Of a stretch of DNA of 64,000 nt, positions 28,176 to 36,871 are shown piece after piece. Numbering within the stretch: position 1 is the first letter of the stretch; every line of letters starts with the position of its first letter. Source of the stretch: DASWJS01 sp036397035 (GTDB taxonomy: Bacteria > Actinomycetota > AC-67); the NCBI GenBank assembly GCA_036397035.1, contig DASWJS010000029.1, forward strand, positions 1-64,000. The letters run 5' to 3'. A program made the position numbers and the translations under genes. The notes below the pieces were generated by a model. The model had not been told where the DNA came from and did no database searches. It saw nothing but the letters and a program-made list of their open reading frames with translations.

Positions 28176-29330
28176 ATGACCGAGGAGCGGACGTACGGCC
28201 AGTGGAAGGAGCTGTTCCACGAGGTCGTCGACACGAACCTGTGCACCGGCTGCGCCGCGTGCATCATGGCCTGCCCGCGGCATGTGCTCGAATATGACAA
28301 CGGCGCCTACCACCCGTTCAACGTCGAGGACTCCACAGCGTCCGACGACTGCATCCATGGTCAGCGCGGCTGCGACATCTGCACGAAGGCCTGTCCGCGC
28401 TTCCGCGCCTGGGAGCTGGAGGCCGACGAGGCGCTCTTCGGCCGCGCCCGCACGACCGACGAGGTCATCGGGATCTACCGCGACATCTTCCTGGTGCGCG
28501 CGACCGACGAGGGCATCCACGCCGCCGGTCAGGACGGCGGGCTCGTCTCGGCGCTGCTGATCTGGGGCCTGGAACGCGGGAAGATCGACGGCGCGCTGAC
28601 GTCCAAGCTGTCGGCCGAGCGCACCTTCGACGCCGAGCCGGCGCTGGTGACGACCCGGCAGGAGGTGCTCGCTGCGGCCGGCTCGCGCTACACCTACGCC
28701 GCCAACCCGCTCGCGATGAAGGAAGCCGAGGAGCGCAAGCTGAAGAACCTCGCGCTCGTCGGGATGAGCTGCCAGGCGTCGATCAACGGCACGCTCGCCG
28801 CGCGCAACGTTGCCAAGTACCGGCGGCGCATCCAGCTCACGATCGGGCTGCTGTGCTCGAAGTCCTTCACCTACGAAGGGCTCATGGAGGAGAAGATCCG
28901 CGACGAGATGGGCATTCCGCTCGACGACGTCGCCAAGGTCAACGTGAAGGGCCGCTTCATGGTCTGGCGCAAGTCCACCGGCGAGCAGATCGACGTCCCG
29001 CTGAAAGACGTGCACGCCTACACGCGCCCGGGGTGCACGCTCTGCCCCGACTTCGCCGCCGAGCACGCCGACATCTCGACCGGCGGGCTCGGTCAGTCCG
29101 ACGGGTGGACGCTGACGATCGTTCGCACCGAGCGCGGCGCCGAGTGGATGACCGAGCTGCGGGACGCCGGCTGGATCGAGGTGCGGCCGGGCAGCGAAGA
29201 CCCCAAGGCGATCGAGCTGATGAACCGGCTGGCCGCGCGCCAGCGCACGCGCTGGCCTTCGACCCTCCCGGCCGATCAGCAGGCGCCGTCTGCGGTCCCG
29301 GTCGAGCTGCTGCCGAAGCCCAGGGCCTAA
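28176..29330 (+). CDS. Coenzyme F420 hydrogenase/dehydrogenase beta subunit-like protein (FrhB family)
   Basis: 384 residues. An N-terminal ferredoxin part carries CTGCAACIMACP (about 22-34) and GCDICTKACPRF (about 68-78); the FrhB N-terminal and C-terminal domains follow, with GQDGGLVSALL, VGMSCQASIN and GLLCSKSFTYEG. In this family the FAD/Fe-S protein passes electrons between F420H2 and partner proteins. CTLCPDFAAEHADISTGGLG in the C-terminal part is a further cluster region. TAGGAT lies 6 nt before the ATG. The partner protein is not in the window. Confidence 0.85.
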   Translation: MTEERTYGQWKELFHEVVDTNLCTGCAACIMACPRHVLEYDNGAYHPFNVEDSTASDDCIHGQRGCDICTKACPRFRAWELEADEALFGRARTTDEVIGIYRDIFLVRATDEGIHAAGQDGGLVSALLIWGLERGKIDGALTSKLSAERTFDAEPALVTTRQEVLAAAGSRYTYAANPLAMKEAEERKLKNLALVGMSCQASINGTLAARNVAKYRRRIQLTIGLLCSKSFTYEGLMEEKIRDEMGIPLDDVAKVNVKGRFMVWRKSTGEQIDVPLKDVHAYTRPGCTLCPDFAAEHADISTGGLGQSDGWTLTIVRTERGAEWMTELRDAGWIEVRPGSEDPKAIELMNRLAARQRTRWPSTLPADQQAPSAVPVELLPKPRA

Positions 29331-30331
29331 GCGGTCCGCGGCTCCAGCGCCGGGTTCACCGCCGCGAGCGCCTCCTCGCGCGTGGCGGGCCTTGCGTGCG
29401 CGGCGGTCCCGTAGTCGATGCGCGCAAACCCGCCGTCCTCGCCCACGAAGGCGGACCCGATGTGGTTCCCGAGCGAATGCGACTCCCACCGGTGCGCGAG
29501 CGGGCGGGCCCGGCCCACCGTGATGCGCTCGCGGCCCCGATAGAGCATCGCCGCTGGCGCGGCAGGTTGACCGAGCCCCTCGTTCAGGGGGGCGTAGTGG
29601 AAGCACGCGCCTTCCGTGGGCGCAAGGAAGAGCGACAACGTCGGGACCGCGTAACTCGGGAGCAGCTCGGCGGGGACGCGGACCGAGGCGTCTTCGGCGC
29701 CGGCCCGTCCGCGGGCGACCGAGTGCCAGCGCCGCGCGCCGCCTTCGGCTTCGACCTTGCCCTCCGTCACCCAACCCGCGACCGGGTTCTCGAACCGCGC
29801 CGACAATGCCTGCGGGTGCGAGGCGACGTCCAGGATCAGGTTCACGACGAAGTGGTTGAGCCCCCACTGCTTTCCGCCGTCGAAGGCGACCTCGTAGCCG
29901 AGCAGCAAGCGGTCGCCCCGGCGCCGGTAGACGTGGTGCTCGAAGCCGGCGCGCCGCCGCCCCAGCCAGAAGCTCAGCCAGAAGTTCCGCGGCTCCGTGC
30001 GCAGCGAGGAGAAGTCGAACGACACCGCGCGCTGCGCGGGCCGCACCTCAAGGGGCTCGCCCTTCAGGACCGGATGGACGGAGACCCCGAGCCGGCCGGA
30101 GCGAACGCGCACGCGCTTCCGCTTGCCGGCGCGCAGGACGAGCAGCTCCACGGTCTCGCGCTCGGCGCTCGCGTCGACCGCCGCGCCGAGGTCTTCGGCC
30201 GAGCCGAGCGCACGCTCGTCGTAGGCGACGAGGATGTCCCCCTGCCGTACTCCGGCCTCGCGGGCGGGCGATCCCTCCAGGACCATCGTCGCGAGCAATC
30301 CCGATTCCTTCGGCGTGATGACCCGGTCCAT
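29327..30331 (-). CDS. PDZ-domain protein
   Basis: 334 residues. The N-terminal 85 residues are a PDZ domain (KESGLLATMVLEGSPAREAG, VRQGDILVAYDERAL). There is no signal peptide and no protease domain before it, so this is not DegP. The remaining 240 residues form an unknown beta-rich domain (RNFWLSFWLGRRRAGFEHHV, SLGNHIGSAFVGEDGG). The latter part may bind a lipid or cofactor. The stop overlaps the convergent FrhB gene by 4 bp. Function unknown. Confidence 0.75.
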   Translation of the reverse strand: MDRVITPKESGLLATMVLEGSPAREAGVRQGDILVAYDERALGSAEDLGAAVDASAERETVELLVLRAGKRKRVRVRSGRLGVSVHPVLKGEPLEVRPAQRAVSFDFSSLRTEPRNFWLSFWLGRRRAGFEHHVYRRRGDRLLLGYEVAFDGGKQWGLNHFVVNLILDVASHPQALSARFENPVAGWVTEGKVEAEGGARRWHSVARGRAGAEDASVRVPAELLPSYAVPTLSLFLAPTEGACFHYAPLNEGLGQPAAPAAMLYRGRERITVGRARPLAHRWESHSLGNHIGSAFVGEDGGFARIDYGTAAHARPATREEALAAVNPALEPRTA

Positions 30332-30395
30332 GCGCCACCTCCGCGCGCGAACCTATCGGTTCGACGCGCGCCGGGTCCAGACCGCGACGCGATGG

Positions 30396-30418
30396 AGGCC
30401 GGCCCTTCGGGCCGGCCT
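30396..30418. terminator. GC-rich hairpin downstream of the small secreted protein gene
   Basis: AGGCCGGCC and GGCCGGCCT pair perfectly around a CTTCG loop. It lies 22 bp after the stop of the minus-strand gene at 30440. A T-run is missing on that strand, so the termination efficiency is uncertain. Confidence 0.5.
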
Positions 30419-30439
30419 CTCTCGCTCACCCCGTCAGCC

Positions 30440-30949
30440 TTAGGGGCAACCTTCCGGACCCGCGGCGCTCACGCTGCAATCGAGCGCATCCGGGTTCGAC
30501 GAGCCATCCCCGCCTTGAGCACCCGTGTACCAGGTTCCGCCGCTTCCTCGACGGGCGTGCACGCCGTCCGCGCCGACGTCGTAGCGCTGCCAGCCTCCCG
30601 CGGAGCTTTCGTTGTCGCGGTCGGAGCCGTCGATGAAGACGCTCACGCTGTCGTCGGACTGACGCGCGCCGCCGACGCGACCCTTGACCGGCAGGGTGTC
30701 GCCGCTGTCGGCGCAGCCCGAGACGCCGGTGGCCGGATCGGCGTAGAGCGTGAAGGCACCGCCGACGTCCGTGCCGCCGTCACAGCGCGTGTAGTAGGGG
30801 CCCCAGGGGGACTTCTTGTTCGCGCGGTCGCGGCACTCGGACCCGCCGGTGCGGTCCTTCGTGCACTTCGTCTGCGCCTCCGACGCGCCGACGCCGCCGG
30901 CGACGGCCGCGACGATCGCGCACGCCAGGACGATCTTGGCTTTCCTCAT
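30440..30949 (-). CDS. Small secreted protein, 169 aa, unknown
   Basis: A signal peptide (KIVLACAIVAAVAGGVGASEA) is followed by a cysteine-containing, glycine-rich mature part (KCTKDRTGGSECRD, TRCDGGTDVGGAFTLYADP, SGCADSG, DALDCSVS). Six cysteines suggest disulphides after export. A strong GAAGGAGG site precedes the ATG. I do not recognise the family. It is a lone gene, flanked by a hairpin downstream. Confidence 0.75.
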   Translation of the reverse strand: MRKAKIVLACAIVAAVAGGVGASEAQTKCTKDRTGGSECRDRANKKSPWGPYYTRCDGGTDVGGAFTLYADPATGVSGCADSGDTLPVKGRVGGARQSDDSVSVFIDGSDRDNESSAGGWQRYDVGADGVHARRGSGGTWYTGAQGGDGSSNPDALDCSVSAAGPEGCP

Positions 30950-31140
30950 GCGAACTGCCTCCTTCTAGGACCCCTCGGCGAACAGAGTTCGCGCTGCGGC
31001 ACGGGTTCCCCTTCTGGGCGCGCGATCTTGGGTGCGGGCGAAGCGGCATCTCCGGGCACAGGGCGACTCCTGCTCGATGCCTTTGCGAATCCGCCCGTTC
31101 GGTAGGCTACCGGGCCGGCACACGTCAAGAGGAGGCACGC

Positions 31141-31926
31141 ATGCCCGAGGCGATGGAACTTGCGTTCGAGGAGCGGGGGTCGGGCCCGGTCTTGGTCTTC
31201 ATCCACGGCTTTCCGTTCGACCGGACGATGTGGATCCCGCAGCTCGCGGGACTGGCCAAGATCAGGACCTGCGTGGCCGTCGACCTCCGTGGTCACGGCC
31301 TGTCGGAGGACCGCGACCCGGGCGACTACTCCTTCGACCTGTTCGCCGACGACGTGGCGGCGACCCTCGACACGCTCAAGGTGCAGGAGGCGGACGTCTG
31401 CGGGCTCTCGATGGGCGGCTACGTCGCGTTTTCGATGTGGCGGCGCCACCGCGACCGCGTGCGGTCGCTGATCTTGATCGATACGAAGGCGGAGGCCGAC
31501 TCGGACGAGGCCAGGGCCGGCCGCGAAGCGACGGCCGACCTCGTCGCGAAGGAGGGCATGGGCGTGCTGCACGAGAAGCTCGGCCCGAAGCTCGTGGGCG
31601 GCAACCCGTCGCAGGACGTCATCGACCGGGTTCAGGCGATGTTCACCGCGACCTCACCGGAGATCGCCGCCGCCGACTCGCTCGCGATGCGCGACCGGAC
31701 CGACTCCACGCCCGACCTGCCCACGATCGACGTCCCGGTCCTGTGGCTCCACGGCGAGGAGGACCAGTTGATGCCGCTCGCCGGGGCCGAAGCGTCGGCG
31801 AAGGAGATCCCCGGCGCCCGCTTCGTGTCGATCCCAAAGGCGGGCCACGTCGCCTCCATGGAGAACCCCGACGCGGTCAACGACGCGATCGCGGACTTCC
31901 TGCCGGCGAAGCTCCCCAAGGCGTGA
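31141..31926 (+). CDS. Alpha/beta hydrolase
   Basis: 261 residues. LVFIHGFPFDRTMW is the oxyanion loop, VCGLSMGGYVAF holds the nucleophilic serine (about 97), LWLHGEEDQLMP the aspartate (about 207) and KAGHVASMENP the histidine (about 236). The fold resembles 3-oxoadipate enol-lactonase/BioH-type esterases. A GAGGAGG site lies just before the ATG. Three imperfect copies of GTGAAAGAGG surround its stop region. Substrate unknown. Confidence 0.85.
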   Translation: MPEAMELAFEERGSGPVLVFIHGFPFDRTMWIPQLAGLAKIRTCVAVDLRGHGLSEDRDPGDYSFDLFADDVAATLDTLKVQEADVCGLSMGGYVAFSMWRRHRDRVRSLILIDTKAEADSDEARAGREATADLVAKEGMGVLHEKLGPKLVGGNPSQDVIDRVQAMFTATSPEIAAADSLAMRDRTDSTPDLPTIDVPVLWLHGEEDQLMPLAGAEASAKEIPGARFVSIPKAGHVASMENPDAVNDAIADFLPAKLPKA

Positions 31927-31957
31927 AAGAGGGCCCGTGAAAGAGGCCGACTGAAAA

Positions 31958-31980
31958 GAGGCCGGCACAGCGCCGGCCTC
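31958..31980 (-). terminator. Intrinsic terminator of the ferredoxin gene
   Basis: GAGGCCGGC and GCCGGCCTC form a perfect 9-bp stem with a 5-nt loop. On the minus strand it is followed by TTTTCAG, giving a good Rho-independent terminator 16 bp after the ferredoxin stop. Confidence 0.75.
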
Positions 31981-31995
31981 GAATCGGCGGCAGGC

Positions 31996-32322
31996 TCAGT
32001 CGCTCGTCGCCCAGTTGGCCACGACCGGGTGATCGAAGTCGACCGCGCCGACTTTGGCCGCGCCGCCGGGTGACCCGATGCCGTTCTCCATCGTGAACCA
32101 CTCGGCGTTGACCGGGGTGAACTGCTTCCACGCGTCGGGAACGTCGTCCTCGTAGAAGATCGCCTCGACCGGGCAGGCGGGTTCGCACGCGCCGCAGTCC
32201 ACGCACTCGTCCGGGTGGATGTAGAGCATCCGCGGACCTTCGTAGATGCAATCGACCGGGCACTCCTCGATGCACGCCTTGTCCTTGACGTCGATACAAG
32301 GCTCCGCGATCGTGTACGTCAC
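31996..32322 (-). CDS. fdxA: Seven-iron type ferredoxin
   Basis: 108 residues. The N-terminal CIDVKDKACIEECPVDCIYE and the second set CVDCGACEPACPVEAI match the 3Fe-4S/4Fe-4S ferredoxins (FdxA) of actinobacteria, including the typical C-terminal helix. It shuttles electrons to cytochromes P450, oxidoreductases or FrhB-like proteins. The GTG at 32322 has a GAGGGGG site. A promoter with an overlapping palindrome lies upstream (32342-32382). Confidence 0.9.
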   Translation of the reverse strand: MTYTIAEPCIDVKDKACIEECPVDCIYEGPRMLYIHPDECVDCGACEPACPVEAIFYEDDVPDAWKQFTPVNAEWFTMENGIGSPGGAAKVGAVDFDHPVVANWATSD

Positions 32323-32341
32323 GCTTGCTACCCCCTCTTAC

Positions 32342-32382
32342 GCGAACGTTCGCATAGTAGCGTATCGATTGAAGATGTCGAA
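32342..32382 (-). promoter_or_regulatory. Ferredoxin promoter with GCGAACGTTCGC palindrome
   Basis: On the minus strand TTCGAC (32377-32382) and TACTAT (32354-32359) are 17 bp apart. The perfect 12-bp palindrome GCGAACGTTCGC (32342-32353) directly follows the -10 box and covers the expected transcription start, a classical operator position. It lacks the four-base spacer of a LexA box. Confidence 0.55.
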
Positions 32383-32430
32383 CGGCCGCCGCGGGCGCAG
32401 CGGCGGCGCTTGTGCCGTTGGGAAACCGCC

Positions 32431-33090
32431 ATGCAAATCGAGCCGATCACGCTCCGAACCGCCGACGGCCTCCGCCTCGAGGGGCGGCTCGGCAACCCCC
32501 CGACCGCCCGGGGCGGCGCCGTCATCTGCCATCCCCACCCGCTCTACGAAGGCTCGATGTCGAGCGGCTTCATCCCGGTCATGCAACGCGAGATCGTCGC
32601 GGCCGGGTGGGCGTGCCTTCGCTTCAACTTCCGCGGCGTGCGGCGCAGCGAAGGCGCCTACGGCGAGGGAGCGGGCGAGCTGATCGACGCGCGCGCCGCG
32701 CTCGATGCGGTTGCTTCGGCGCTGCCCGGCACGCCGCTCGCGGTCGTCGGGTGGTCCTTCGGGGCGCTCGTGGGCCTGGCCGCCGCCGTCGCCGACGACC
32801 GCGTGGACACCTGCGTCGTCGTCGCTCCGCCCGTCTCGGTGGAGACGCCGATCGCGCTCCCGCCCCAACCGTCCGCGGACGCGCCGGCCGCCTGGGAGGG
32901 ACGGCTGCTCGCCGTCTGCGGGACGCGGGACCGCTTCTGCCGACCCGACGATCTCCGGCGCTGGACGGCATCGCGCCTCCCCGGCGCCGTCGTGGAGACC
33001 TTCGAGGGCGAGGACCACATGTTCTCCGGCACGCGCCGCGTCGAGATGGCGAAACGCGTCGCGCGGTTTCTGGACGCGGCCATAGCATGA
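32431..33090 (+). CDS. Alpha/beta hydrolase of the serine-aminopeptidase/OsmC-associated small type
   Basis: 219 residues. GAVICHPHPLYEGSM is the oxyanion loop typical of this small group, VVGWSFGALVGLA holds the nucleophile (about 110), CGTRDRFCRP the aspartate (about 170) and EGEDHMFSG the histidine (about 198). It probably hydrolyses a small ester. The stop overlaps cysS by 4 bp (ATGA), so the two are coupled. The upstream frame to 32215 overlaps the divergent ferredoxin gene and is not used. Confidence 0.8.
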   Translation: MQIEPITLRTADGLRLEGRLGNPPTARGGAVICHPHPLYEGSMSSGFIPVMQREIVAAGWACLRFNFRGVRRSEGAYGEGAGELIDARAALDAVASALPGTPLAVVGWSFGALVGLAAAVADDRVDTCVVVAPPVSVETPIALPPQPSADAPAAWEGRLLAVCGTRDRFCRPDDLRRWTASRLPGAVVETFEGEDHMFSGTRRVEMAKRVARFLDAAIA

Positions 33091-34490
33091 GCGTGATGCC
33101 CGCCCTGTACGACACGATGGCGCGCGAGGTTCTCGCGATCGCTCCCGCCGGCGACCGGCTCACGATGTACACGTGCGGCCCGACGGTCTACCGCTACGCG
33201 CACATCGGCAACCTGCGGACGTTCCTGATGGCCGACCTGATCCGGCGCACGTTCGAGTACGCCGGCACCGAGGTCGAGCAGATCCAGAACATCACCGACG
33301 TCGGCCACATGACCGACGAGCTGTTCGATCGCGGTGAGGACAAGATGCTCGTCGCGGCCGGCCTCGAGGGCAAGAGCCCCGAGGAGATCGCCGCCGCCTA
33401 CACCGAGGCGTTCCTGGCCGACGTAACGGCGTTCAACATCCGCCCGGCGGCCGCATACCCACGAGCGTCCGAACACGTCCCGCAGATGATCGAGTTGATC
33501 GCGAAGCTGATCGAGCGAGGCCATGCCTACGAGGCAGACGGGAACGTCTACTACGACGTCTCCTCCTTCCCCGCCTACGGCGCGCTGTCGGGCAACACCC
33601 TCGACCACCTGGAGGCCGATCACCGCAAGGAGATCGGGGACGAGAACAAGCGCCGCCCGGCCGACTTCCTGCTCTGGAAGCGCGCCGGCGAGCATCGCGT
33701 GATCCTGTTCCCCTCGCCCTGGGGCGAGGGCTACCCGGGATGGCACATCGAATGCTCCGCCATGTCGCTCGACCGCTTCGGGGAGTCCTTCGACCTGCAC
33801 ACCGGAGGCGAGGACAACGTCTTCCCGCACCACGAGGACGAGATCGCGCAGTCCGAGGGCGCGACCGGCCACCGGGTCGTCCGGCACTGGGTCCACGGCG
33901 CGCACTTGCTGAGCGAGGGCCGCAAGATGGCCAAGAGCGCAGAGAACTACTACGACCTCCGCGACCTCGCGGCGCGCGGACACGACGAGCCCCTCGCCGC
34001 CCGGCTGCTGTTCCTTCAGTCGCGCTACCGCGCTCAGATGAACTTCACGCTGGAAGCGCTGGGCGGCGCGGAGAAGGCGCTCGGGCGATGGCGACGGCAG
34101 GTCGCGTCCTGGTCCCAGCATCCGCCGCTCGGCGGCGACGCGGTGCGGGACGCGGAGAAGCGCTTCGTCGCGGCGATCGGCGACGACCTCGACACGCCGG
34201 CCGCGATGGCGCTCGTCGCCGAGGCGATCAAGTCCGAAGCGATCTCGCGCGGCGACAAAGCGGCGCTGCTGACCCGATGGGACGGCTTCCTCGGGCTCGA
34301 CCTCGGGCGCGACGTCGAGCGGCGGATCGACGTGCCCCCGATGGTGATGGACTTGATCGCTCAGCGGGAGCGCGCGCGGAGCCACAAGGATTGGTCGAGC
34401 GCCGACCGCCTCCGCCACAAGATCCTGTCGTTCGGCTTCGAGGTCGAGGACACGCCCGACGGCCCGCAGCCGCGCCCGCGGGCGCGCTGA
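33087..34490 (+). CDS. cysS: Cysteinyl-tRNA synthetase
   Basis: 467 residues, normal CysS length. MYTCGPTVYRYAHIGNLRTF contains the first zinc cysteine and the HIGH-like motif HIGN (about 39). GWHIECSAMS and HHEDEIAQSEG complete the zinc site. The KMSKS loop is KMAKSAENY (about 280). The C-terminal anticodon domain with DWSSADRLRHKI is complete. MshC, the related ligase of mycothiol synthesis, was considered; the CysS-type C-terminus and length favour CysS. It follows a hydrolase gene with an ATGA overlap. Confidence 0.9.
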   Translation: MSVMPALYDTMAREVLAIAPAGDRLTMYTCGPTVYRYAHIGNLRTFLMADLIRRTFEYAGTEVEQIQNITDVGHMTDELFDRGEDKMLVAAGLEGKSPEEIAAAYTEAFLADVTAFNIRPAAAYPRASEHVPQMIELIAKLIERGHAYEADGNVYYDVSSFPAYGALSGNTLDHLEADHRKEIGDENKRRPADFLLWKRAGEHRVILFPSPWGEGYPGWHIECSAMSLDRFGESFDLHTGGEDNVFPHHEDEIAQSEGATGHRVVRHWVHGAHLLSEGRKMAKSAENYYDLRDLAARGHDEPLAARLLFLQSRYRAQMNFTLEALGGAEKALGRWRRQVASWSQHPPLGGDAVRDAEKRFVAAIGDDLDTPAAMALVAEAIKSEAISRGDKAALLTRWDGFLGLDLGRDVERRIDVPPMVMDLIAQRERARSHKDWSSADRLRHKILSFGFEVEDTPDGPQPRPRAR

Positions 34491-34491
34491 G

Positions 34492-35535
34492 CTACGGCTT
34501 GAGGATCACCTTCAGCGCCTCGCGGGAGTCGAACAGCTCGTAGCCCTTCACCGCCTGTTCCAGGGGCAGCGTGTGCGAGATGAGCACGGTCGGGTCGATG
34601 GTGCCGCCGGCGACGAGCGCGAGCGCGCGGTCCCAGTGCGCTTGCACGTTCGCGGTCGCCCCCATCACGATCGTGATCCCGCGGCGCCACAGCTCGCCGA
34701 AAGCGATCTCGTGGGACAGCTCGGTGTAGACGCCGATCACGGCGACGGTTCCGCCCGCACGCACGGCATCGGTCGCGGTGTCGAAAGCCTTCAAGCTGCC
34801 GACGCACTCGATGACGACGTCGGGCCCGCGGCCGCCGGTACGGCGCTGCAGCTCGACGACCGGGTTGACGGCGCTCGCGTCGATCGGCGTCGCGCCGAGC
34901 GAGGCCGCGATCTGGAGGCGGTCGGGCGCGAGGTCGACCACGAAGACTTCGGACGGCTCGTGCGCGCGCGCGCTCATCGCCGTCAGCAGGCCGACCGGAC
35001 CGGCGCCCACGACCGCGACCGCGTCGCCGGGCTCGATGCGAGCGCGCTCGCAGACGTAGACGGCCGTCGTGAGGATGTCGCCTGCGAAGACGGCCTGGTC
35101 GTCGGTCAGCGCGCCGGGCACGTGGTGCAGGTTCACGTCGGCGACGGGCACCCGCACGGCTTCCGCCTGGCACCCGTCGAGGTCGCCGGTGAAGATCCCG
35201 TACCCGAGTGCCCTGATGTCCTCGCACAGGTTGAAGTCGCGGCGGGCGCAGAACCAGCACGACCCGCACGCGATCAGGAACGAGCCGACGACGCGGTCGC
35301 CCGCAGAGAAGCCGCGCACCGCTTCGCCGACGGCTTCGACGGTGCCGACGAACTCGTGGCCGAGCACGCTGCCCTCACGCACGCCTGGAACGCGGCCGTG
35401 CAGCAGGTGCAGGTCCGACCCGCAGACCGCGGCGGTGCTCACCCGAACGACCGCGTCGCCGGGATCGATCACGACCGGATCCGGATACTCGCCGACGCGG
35501 ATGTGGCCGACGTCGTCGAACAGGACCGCCCGCAT
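34492..35535 (-). CDS. Zinc-dependent alcohol dehydrogenase (threonine/sorbitol dehydrogenase-like)
   Basis: 347 residues of the MDR superfamily. The catalytic zinc site CGSDLHLLHG and GHEFVGTVEAVG, the structural zinc cysteines (CGSCWFCARRDFNLC) and the Rossmann GAGPVGLLTAMSA are present. The substrate is an alcohol or polyol; it cannot be named. Start ATG 35535 coincides with the stop of the upstream gene on the same strand. Confidence 0.85.
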   Translation of the reverse strand: MRAVLFDDVGHIRVGEYPDPVVIDPGDAVVRVSTAAVCGSDLHLLHGRVPGVREGSVLGHEFVGTVEAVGEAVRGFSAGDRVVGSFLIACGSCWFCARRDFNLCEDIRALGYGIFTGDLDGCQAEAVRVPVADVNLHHVPGALTDDQAVFAGDILTTAVYVCERARIEPGDAVAVVGAGPVGLLTAMSARAHEPSEVFVVDLAPDRLQIAASLGATPIDASAVNPVVELQRRTGGRGPDVVIECVGSLKAFDTATDAVRAGGTVAVIGVYTELSHEIAFGELWRRGITIVMGATANVQAHWDRALALVAGGTIDPTVLISHTLPLEQAVKGYELFDSREALKVILKP

Positions 35536-35915
35536 CAGGCGGGACGCTTCCCGTCCAGCGCACGCACCTGTGCGCCGGGGGCGCTGCGCGTCCGCCACTC
35601 CACGATGCGGACGGCCGCCCAGATCGCCGCGACGCCCAACGCCGCTGGCGTACTGATGCCGCCGCGAACGACGATTGGCGGCGCGCCGGACGCGGCGGCG
35701 GTGGTCTTCTTCGCAGGCTTGGCCCGCTTCGAGCGCAGGCGCGCGCGGACCATTCCCGCCGCGAGCAACGTCAACCCGCCGGCCAGACCGGACGCGATGC
35801 GCATCCCGCGCCGCTTCGCCGGACCGATGCGCCGGCCCAGCTCGGACAGCTTGTCCTCGAGCCCCGCGCGAACCGCTTCCGTCTCGGCTATCACTTCACC
35901 CGGTCGCGTACCCAT
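35535..35915 (-). CDS. DUF3618-like small membrane-associated protein
   Basis: 126 residues. The N-terminus GEVIAETEAVRAGLEDKLSE resembles DUF3618 proteins (repeated amphipathic helix), followed by a short hydrophobic helix (GLAGGLTLLAAGMV), a basic Lys/Ala stretch and a second hydrophobic segment (PAALGVAAIWAAVRIVEW). It overlaps the holin-X gene by 25 bp, the usual neighbour of such proteins in actinobacteria. Start ATG 35915 was chosen to fit the DUF3618 N-terminus. Confidence 0.65.
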   Translation of the reverse strand: MGTRPGEVIAETEAVRAGLEDKLSELGRRIGPAKRRGMRIASGLAGGLTLLAAGMVRARLRSKRAKPAKKTTAAASGAPPIVVRGGISTPAALGVAAIWAAVRIVEWRTRSAPGAQVRALDGKRPA

Positions 35916-36271
35916 CGCGCATCCTCCTTCACCTTGTCCATCGCCGCCCTGCTCCCCGGGCCGCCGGCCTTGATCTTGCGGACGCCGAGCCATGCGCCGA
36001 GCGCCGCGAGGCCCAGCAGCACGATGCTTGCGACGAGGAAGTCGAGCCACGGCGAGAAGGGGAGCGCGAGCGCCCCGGACATCACCAGGAACAGCAGTCC
36101 CGGCACGACCAGCACGACCGCGATGAGAACGGCCGCGACGCCCTTCATGCGCTCGACCACCCCTTCCACGATCGCGTCCTTCAGCAGCTCGCCCTCGAGC
36201 CGGAACAGCTTCGCGGCGTCCTCGATCGATTCGGCGACGAGCTGCGAGGTGCTCTTGTCGGTGTTCTCCAT
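35891..36271 (-). CDS. Phage-holin-family protein (actinobacterial Holin-X, DUF1469-like)
   Basis: 126 residues. A charged N-terminal helix (QLVAESIEDAAKLFRLEGEL) leads to two transmembrane helices (VAAVLIAVVLVVPGLLFLVM; FLVASIVLLGLAALGAWLGV). Despite the family name, such genes are chromosomal and not signs of prophage; no phage genes are near. It is in a cluster with the DUF3618-like gene. Role unknown, possibly envelope related. Confidence 0.75.
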   Translation of the reverse strand: MENTDKSTSQLVAESIEDAAKLFRLEGELLKDAIVEGVVERMKGVAAVLIAVVLVVPGLLFLVMSGALALPFSPWLDFLVASIVLLGLAALGAWLGVRKIKAGGPGSRAAMDKVKEDARWVRDRVK

Positions 36272-36316
36272 GCCGGGCCTCCTTCGCGGCCAACGCTACC
36301 GCGCGCCCGGCCGCCG

Positions 36317-36790
36317 TCAGCGGCCGGGCTGCCAGACCATCATGAAGATGATCAGCACGGTGAGGATGCCCAGGATCGGGCCGAGCCGCTGCGTCGTCTT
36401 CTTGTTCGCCTCGAACTCGGGCGTGCCCGCCTTGCCTTCCTTCGCCAGCTTGACGACCCTGTGGATCGCCGGGTTGTCGATCCCGTAGGAGATAACCAGG
36501 ACGGCGATGTAGGCGATGATCGAGACGTAGAGCCACTCCTGCTGGAAGAAGAGCGTGTCGAGCCCCCGGTCGAAGATCAGCAACGCGCCGCTCAGGGGTT
36601 GCGTGATGAGCGCCACCGGCGTCACGACCTTCGTCTCGATCGCCATCAACGTCTCCAGGATCGCCAGGTTCCCCGGCGGCGGCGTCTTCTCGATCATCTT
36701 GCCCATCACGGCGAAGCCGAACGTCGGTCCGATGCCGGCGATCGCGCCGCCGATGTGGACCAGGAACAAGATCTTGGTATACGCGTCCAT
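36317..36790 (-). CDS. DUF2269-like integral membrane protein
   Basis: 157 residues, four predicted helices. ILFLVHIGGAIAGIGPTFGF at the N-terminus, FFQQEWLYVSIIAYIAVLVI in the middle and LGPILGILTVLIIFMMVW at the end match DUF2269-type proteins. The conserved histidine in the first helix suggests haem or metal binding, but this is not established. ATG 36790 begins directly with the first helix. It has 45 bp to the holin-X gene. Confidence 0.7.
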   Translation of the reverse strand: MDAYTKILFLVHIGGAIAGIGPTFGFAVMGKMIEKTPPPGNLAILETLMAIETKVVTPVALITQPLSGALLIFDRGLDTLFFQQEWLYVSIIAYIAVLVISYGIDNPAIHRVVKLAKEGKAGTPEFEANKKTTQRLGPILGILTVLIIFMMVWQPGR

Positions 36791-36871
36791 GCACGTCCCT
36801 CCCGTCGCGCCGAGTCTCCCACGCAGGTCGCATCCGGGCAAGTATCCGCGCGGCGTGCGTAGGATGCGCCC

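Noticed and set aside
32342..32353. LexA/SOS box
   Set aside because: The Gram-positive SOS box needs CGAAC-N4-GTTCG; here the half-sites touch with no spacer.
33087..34490. MshC (mycothiol ligase) instead of CysS
   Set aside because: Length, KMAKS loop and a complete C-terminal anticodon-binding region fit CysS.
35891..36271. Holin-family gene as a prophage marker
   Set aside because: Actinobacterial Holin-X proteins are ordinary chromosomal genes and no phage structural or integrase gene is near.
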